Positions 21,913 to 24,425 of a stretch of DNA of 24,425 nt are shown here, piece by piece. Source of the DNA: CAYNJF01 sp964397555. Lineage in GTDB: Bacteria; Pseudomonadota; Gammaproteobacteria; Berkiellales; Berkiellaceae. The notes under the pieces are model-generated. The model made no database searches and had not been told where the DNA came from. It worked only from the letters and a program-made list of their open reading frames with translations. The position numbers and the translations under genes were made by a program. The stretch covers positions 1 to 24,425 of the forward strand of contig CAYNJF010000035.1 of assembly GCA_964397555.1 (NCBI GenBank), in the 5' to 3' direction. How positions within the stretch are numbered: the stretch's first letter is position 1; each line of letters begins with the position of its first letter.

Positions 21913-23002
21913 TGGGATCAATCGTCTTTATGGAAATGTTTGGGTCACGGTATTGAATAGGTAGCTCAGGTGCCATCGGTCCTTGAATTTTTGGGCCGCG
22001 CATGGACACCCACATCGCTTTGAATGGGTTGGCAAGTGTATCGTTCACAGCCGTGCCCTCGTAACCACAATGGGCCATGCAGTTTTGACACTTGGGGTTT
22101 TTACCGGTGCCGTACTTATCCCAATCGGTAGTTTCCATGAGCTCTTTATACGTAGCCACATGCCCCTCATCGACCAGAAGGTAGCAGGGTTTTTGCCAGC
22201 CAAAAACGTTATACGTGACGTTGGACCAAGGGGTACACTCGTACTGTTGGTTGCCACATAAAAAATCTAAGAATAAACTGGATTGGTTGATGGGCCATTT
22301 AGCGCCACGCTCCTTGCCGTGCTTGAAAATTCCTCGAAAAAGCTCTTTGGACTGAGTTCTGGATAAAAAGACATCTTGTTGAGGAGCTCTCTCATAGGAG
22401 TAGCCAGGAGAAAGCGTTATCCCTTCGACCCCTAAGGATTGCACGGTGTCAAAAAAGTCAGCCACTTCTTTTGGATCTTCATTATTGAATAAGGTGCAAT
22501 TGATGCTTATCCGAAACCCGCGCTTGAGAGCGGTTTCAATTGCTTGGATGACCTTATCGTAAACCCCCTCACGGCAAACGGACTCATCATGGCGCTCTCG
22601 GTTTCCATCGAGGTGGATGGACAACGTTAAATAAGGGGAAGGCTCATAATCATCCAATTTTTTTTCTAAAAGAAGAGCATTCGTGCAAAGATAGACGTAT
22701 TTTTTGCGCTCAACTAAGGCTTTAACGATTTGCGGCATTTCCTTATGGATCAGTGGCTCACCGCCAGGAATCGAGACCACAGGAGCTCCGCACTCTTCGA
22801 CGGCACGGATGGCCTGGTCAACGCTTACGCGCTTTTTCAAAATTTCATCAGGGTAGTCGATTTTGCCGCAGCCGGCGCATGCAAGATTGCATTGAAATAA
22901 GGGCTCCAACATCAATACCAAAGGGTATCTCTTCTGAAAGGTCACTTTCTTCTTAAATAAGTACCATCCAATGGATAATTGTTGCTTGACCGGTATGCCC
23001 AT
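21905..23002 (-). CDS. hpnH: Radical SAM adenosylhopane synthase HpnH
   Basis: A 365-residue radical SAM enzyme that adds a 5'-deoxyadenosyl group to a hopene-derived hopanoid, the entry to C35 extended hopanoids. The [4Fe-4S] motif is Cys38-x3-Cys42-x2-Cys45 in FQCNLACAGCGK. Family blocks are RYPLVLMLEPLF, PVVSIPGGEPLIHKEMP, YLCTNALLLEKK, LSIHLDG, ERHDESVCREGVYD, INCTLFNNEDP and the C-terminal Cys-rich region from KCQNCMAHCGYEGTAV. The match to HpnH is very close along the whole length. Start ATG with AAGGA seven bases before; 45 bases after the RND gene, and overlapping hpnA by eight bases, so the three genes form an operon. Confidence 0.95.
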   Translation of the reverse strand: MGIPVKQQLSIGWYLFKKKVTFQKRYPLVLMLEPLFQCNLACAGCGKIDYPDEILKKRVSVDQAIRAVEECGAPVVSIPGGEPLIHKEMPQIVKALVERKKYVYLCTNALLLEKKLDDYEPSPYLTLSIHLDGNRERHDESVCREGVYDKVIQAIETALKRGFRISINCTLFNNEDPKEVADFFDTVQSLGVEGITLSPGYSYERAPQQDVFLSRTQSKELFRGIFKHGKERGAKWPINQSSLFLDFLCGNQQYECTPWSNVTYNVFGWQKPCYLLVDEGHVATYKELMETTDWDKYGTGKNPKCQNCMAHCGYEGTAVNDTLANPFKAMWVSMRGPKIQGPMAPELPIQYRDPNISIKTIDPNG

Positions 23003-23047
23003 CCAAATGTCCTTGCAAAGTCAGTACTACAAATATAGGAGTCCAGG

Positions 23048-24425
23048 CTAGATTTTTCCACGTATGATCTGCAGCATGGCTGGTAGTAAAAGCAGGGTGC
23101 ATGCCAGCAGCGCAAGCATACCAATGGTCAACATAATTCCCATGCTCTGCATGCCCTGGTGAGCCGAAAACGCCAGATTAATAAACGAGAAGATGGTTGT
23201 CAGTGATGAGATCATAACCGCTTTGAACGTCGATGATTGATAGAGAGGTTTAGTCGAACTTTTGTCATAGCTTCGATGAATGATATGAATCCCATTATCA
23301 ATCCCAATCCCAAGGAGTAGGGGAAGTGCGATGATGTTGGCAAAATTGAAATCCAATCCCATTTGGGCTGCAATCCCCCCTGTGATGACACAAGCGCTGA
23401 GCAAAGGAACAAAGGTCAGGATAATTTGTTGCAGGTTCCTGACAAGAATGATTAAGACGATGGCCATCAACGTCAACGAAGTAAGAAACGCTTGCACAAA
23501 GGCGTCGATCACCGTTTGAGCCCCTTTTTCTTCAGCAATCAGCTGCCCTGTGGCATTCGGGACGTTGAGCATAATCGATTGAACAAAGGGTTCACGATGT
23601 TGGAGTTGGTTCAAATCATGTTCGGGCACCAAAAGAGCTCGATAAAGATCACCACTTTGCCAGCGAACCTTTAACTCATCCGGTAAGTCATTCACCGTGA
23701 ACATGATGGGGCTAAGGGCCTTATCGAGAGCATTCATTTGATAATCCAACGAAGACAGCATACTGTATGAAAGGGTTTGCAAGTGCAACTCCTTCATGAC
23801 TCGAGGTTTGTTTTCAATGCTAGCCAAATACTGCTCAATAGTACGTTTGAGGTAAAGCTGATTCGGTGTGTTGTCCAAAGCGTCCTTAAGACTAATCAAC
23901 GCATTGGTACGCGTGCTAAGCGTCTCTTGAGGCTTTTGAGCTGGCGTTGGCATCGACTCATAGATTTGAGCAATGGCCTTAATTTGGTCGATTTTACTCT
24001 CCTGTTCTCCCGGTACAAAGCTCTCAATCGTTAACACCTGCTCAACTTCTTCAATTGGACTTTCTTGTAGGTTGCGTAAGGCATCTAAATCCTGCGTGAT
24101 GACCGAAGCTGCAAACGCATATTTTGGGAAAAACTGCGCAAGGGTATCTAACGCTTGTACTGAGGGTTGGTTGGGATCACGAAGTTTGTTTGGATCGGCA
24201 ACAAAGTTGATATCCTTGAGATGATAAGCACAAGCGATGATCAACACCGTAAATAAGACGATTAACCATTTTGCATAAGCAAATCGAGCTACGGGAGTTG
24301 GGGTTGAGTATTGAAAACCCTGAGGTCGAATAACATGGATTAAGGCAGGCAGTAAGGTCATGTTCATGGCTAAGCTGATGAGCATGCCTGAGCCTGCAAT
24401 GAGCCCAAGTTCAGCAATTCCTCGA
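23048..24425 (-). CDS. hpnN: HpnN-like RND (MMPL) transporter, C-terminal half (partial)
   Basis: The frame is open to the right edge (RGIAELGLIAGSG continues into MLISLAMNMTLLPALIHVI), so about 459 C-terminal residues of a longer protein are visible; the ATG near 24385 is internal. After the end of the first transmembrane half come a new first helix (WLIVLFTVLIIACAY), a large periplasmic loop (about 250 residues) and a second bundle: FLTSLTLMAIVLIILV, IILTFVPLLSACVITGG, ANIIALPLLLGIGIDNGI, VMISSLTTIFSFINLAF and MGIMLTIGMLALLACTLLLLPAML. HpnN moves hopanoids to the outer membrane in Methylobacterium/Rhodopseudomonas-type systems. First gene of the visible hpnN-hpnH-hpnA operon; the name rests on fold and context. 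Confidence 0.82.
   Translation of the reverse strand, partial: RGIAELGLIAGSGMLISLAMNMTLLPALIHVIRPQGFQYSTPTPVARFAYAKWLIVLFTVLIIACAYHLKDINFVADPNKLRDPNQPSVQALDTLAQFFPKYAFAASVITQDLDALRNLQESPIEEVEQVLTIESFVPGEQESKIDQIKAIAQIYESMPTPAQKPQETLSTRTNALISLKDALDNTPNQLYLKRTIEQYLASIENKPRVMKELHLQTLSYSMLSSLDYQMNALDKALSPIMFTVNDLPDELKVRWQSGDLYRALLVPEHDLNQLQHREPFVQSIMLNVPNATGQLIAEEKGAQTVIDAFVQAFLTSLTLMAIVLIILVRNLQQIILTFVPLLSACVITGGIAAQMGLDFNFANIIALPLLLGIGIDNGIHIIHRSYDKSSTKPLYQSSTFKAVMISSLTTIFSFINLAFSAHQGMQSMGIMLTIGMLALLACTLLLLPAMLQIIRGKI

Overview
The window looks like a chromosomal segment of a gammaproteobacterium. Two gene neighbourhoods match the order known from Enterobacteria and relatives: gcvR-bcp divergent from dapA-bamC-purC, and ypjD-corB divergent from ffh-rpsP-rimM-trmD-rplS. 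Between these core blocks sit genes of a host-adapted flavour: a 613-residue basic, NLS-rich, partly disordered protein, a membrane-embedded alpha/beta hydrolase, and an exported Rossmann-like protein. With a CBS/cystathionine gamma-lyase pair and hopanoid genes, this points to Legionellales or a nearby amoeba- or protist-associated lineage. That placement is inference; the sequence does not prove it.

Layout. (1) 1-1590, minus strand: 5' part of a PhoH-like ATPase (PIN domain only), bcp, and gcvR-like. (2) 1839-4155, plus: dapA, a minimal bamC, purC and a RidA-family gene, tightly packed with overlaps. (3) 4174-6697, minus: cystathionine beta-synthase then cystathionine gamma-lyase, which together make cysteine from homocysteine. 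(4) 6798-8639, minus: the 613-aa candidate effector with nuclear-localisation-like clusters and a possible His-Me finger nuclease core. (5) 8745-14222, minus: ypjD, corB, an exported unknown, an alkaline-phosphatase-superfamily-like protein, and a GT2-GtrA fusion, closed by an intrinsic terminator. (6) 14313-18302, plus: ffh, rpsP, rimM, trmD, rplS and ogt, with the ribosomal-operon terminator embedded in the ogt reading frame. (7) 18354-19486: dsbC (plus) and a small unknown gene (minus). (8) 19669-20943, plus: alpha/beta hydrolase with internal membrane segments. (9) 20947-24425, minus: hpnA-like, hpnH, and the 3' half of an hpnN-like RND transporter that runs off the window.

Functional threads. 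Lysine/peptidoglycan precursor synthesis (dapA), purine synthesis (purC), sulfur amino acid flux (CBS, CGL, with a RidA-like imine/enamine deaminase nearby), envelope assembly and maintenance (bamC, dsbC, hopanoid genes, glycan lipid modification), and translation/protein targeting (ffh and the ribosomal genes). No tRNA, rRNA, insertion sequence or CRISPR array was seen. No gap between genes exceeds 300 bases; the largest is 1591-1838.
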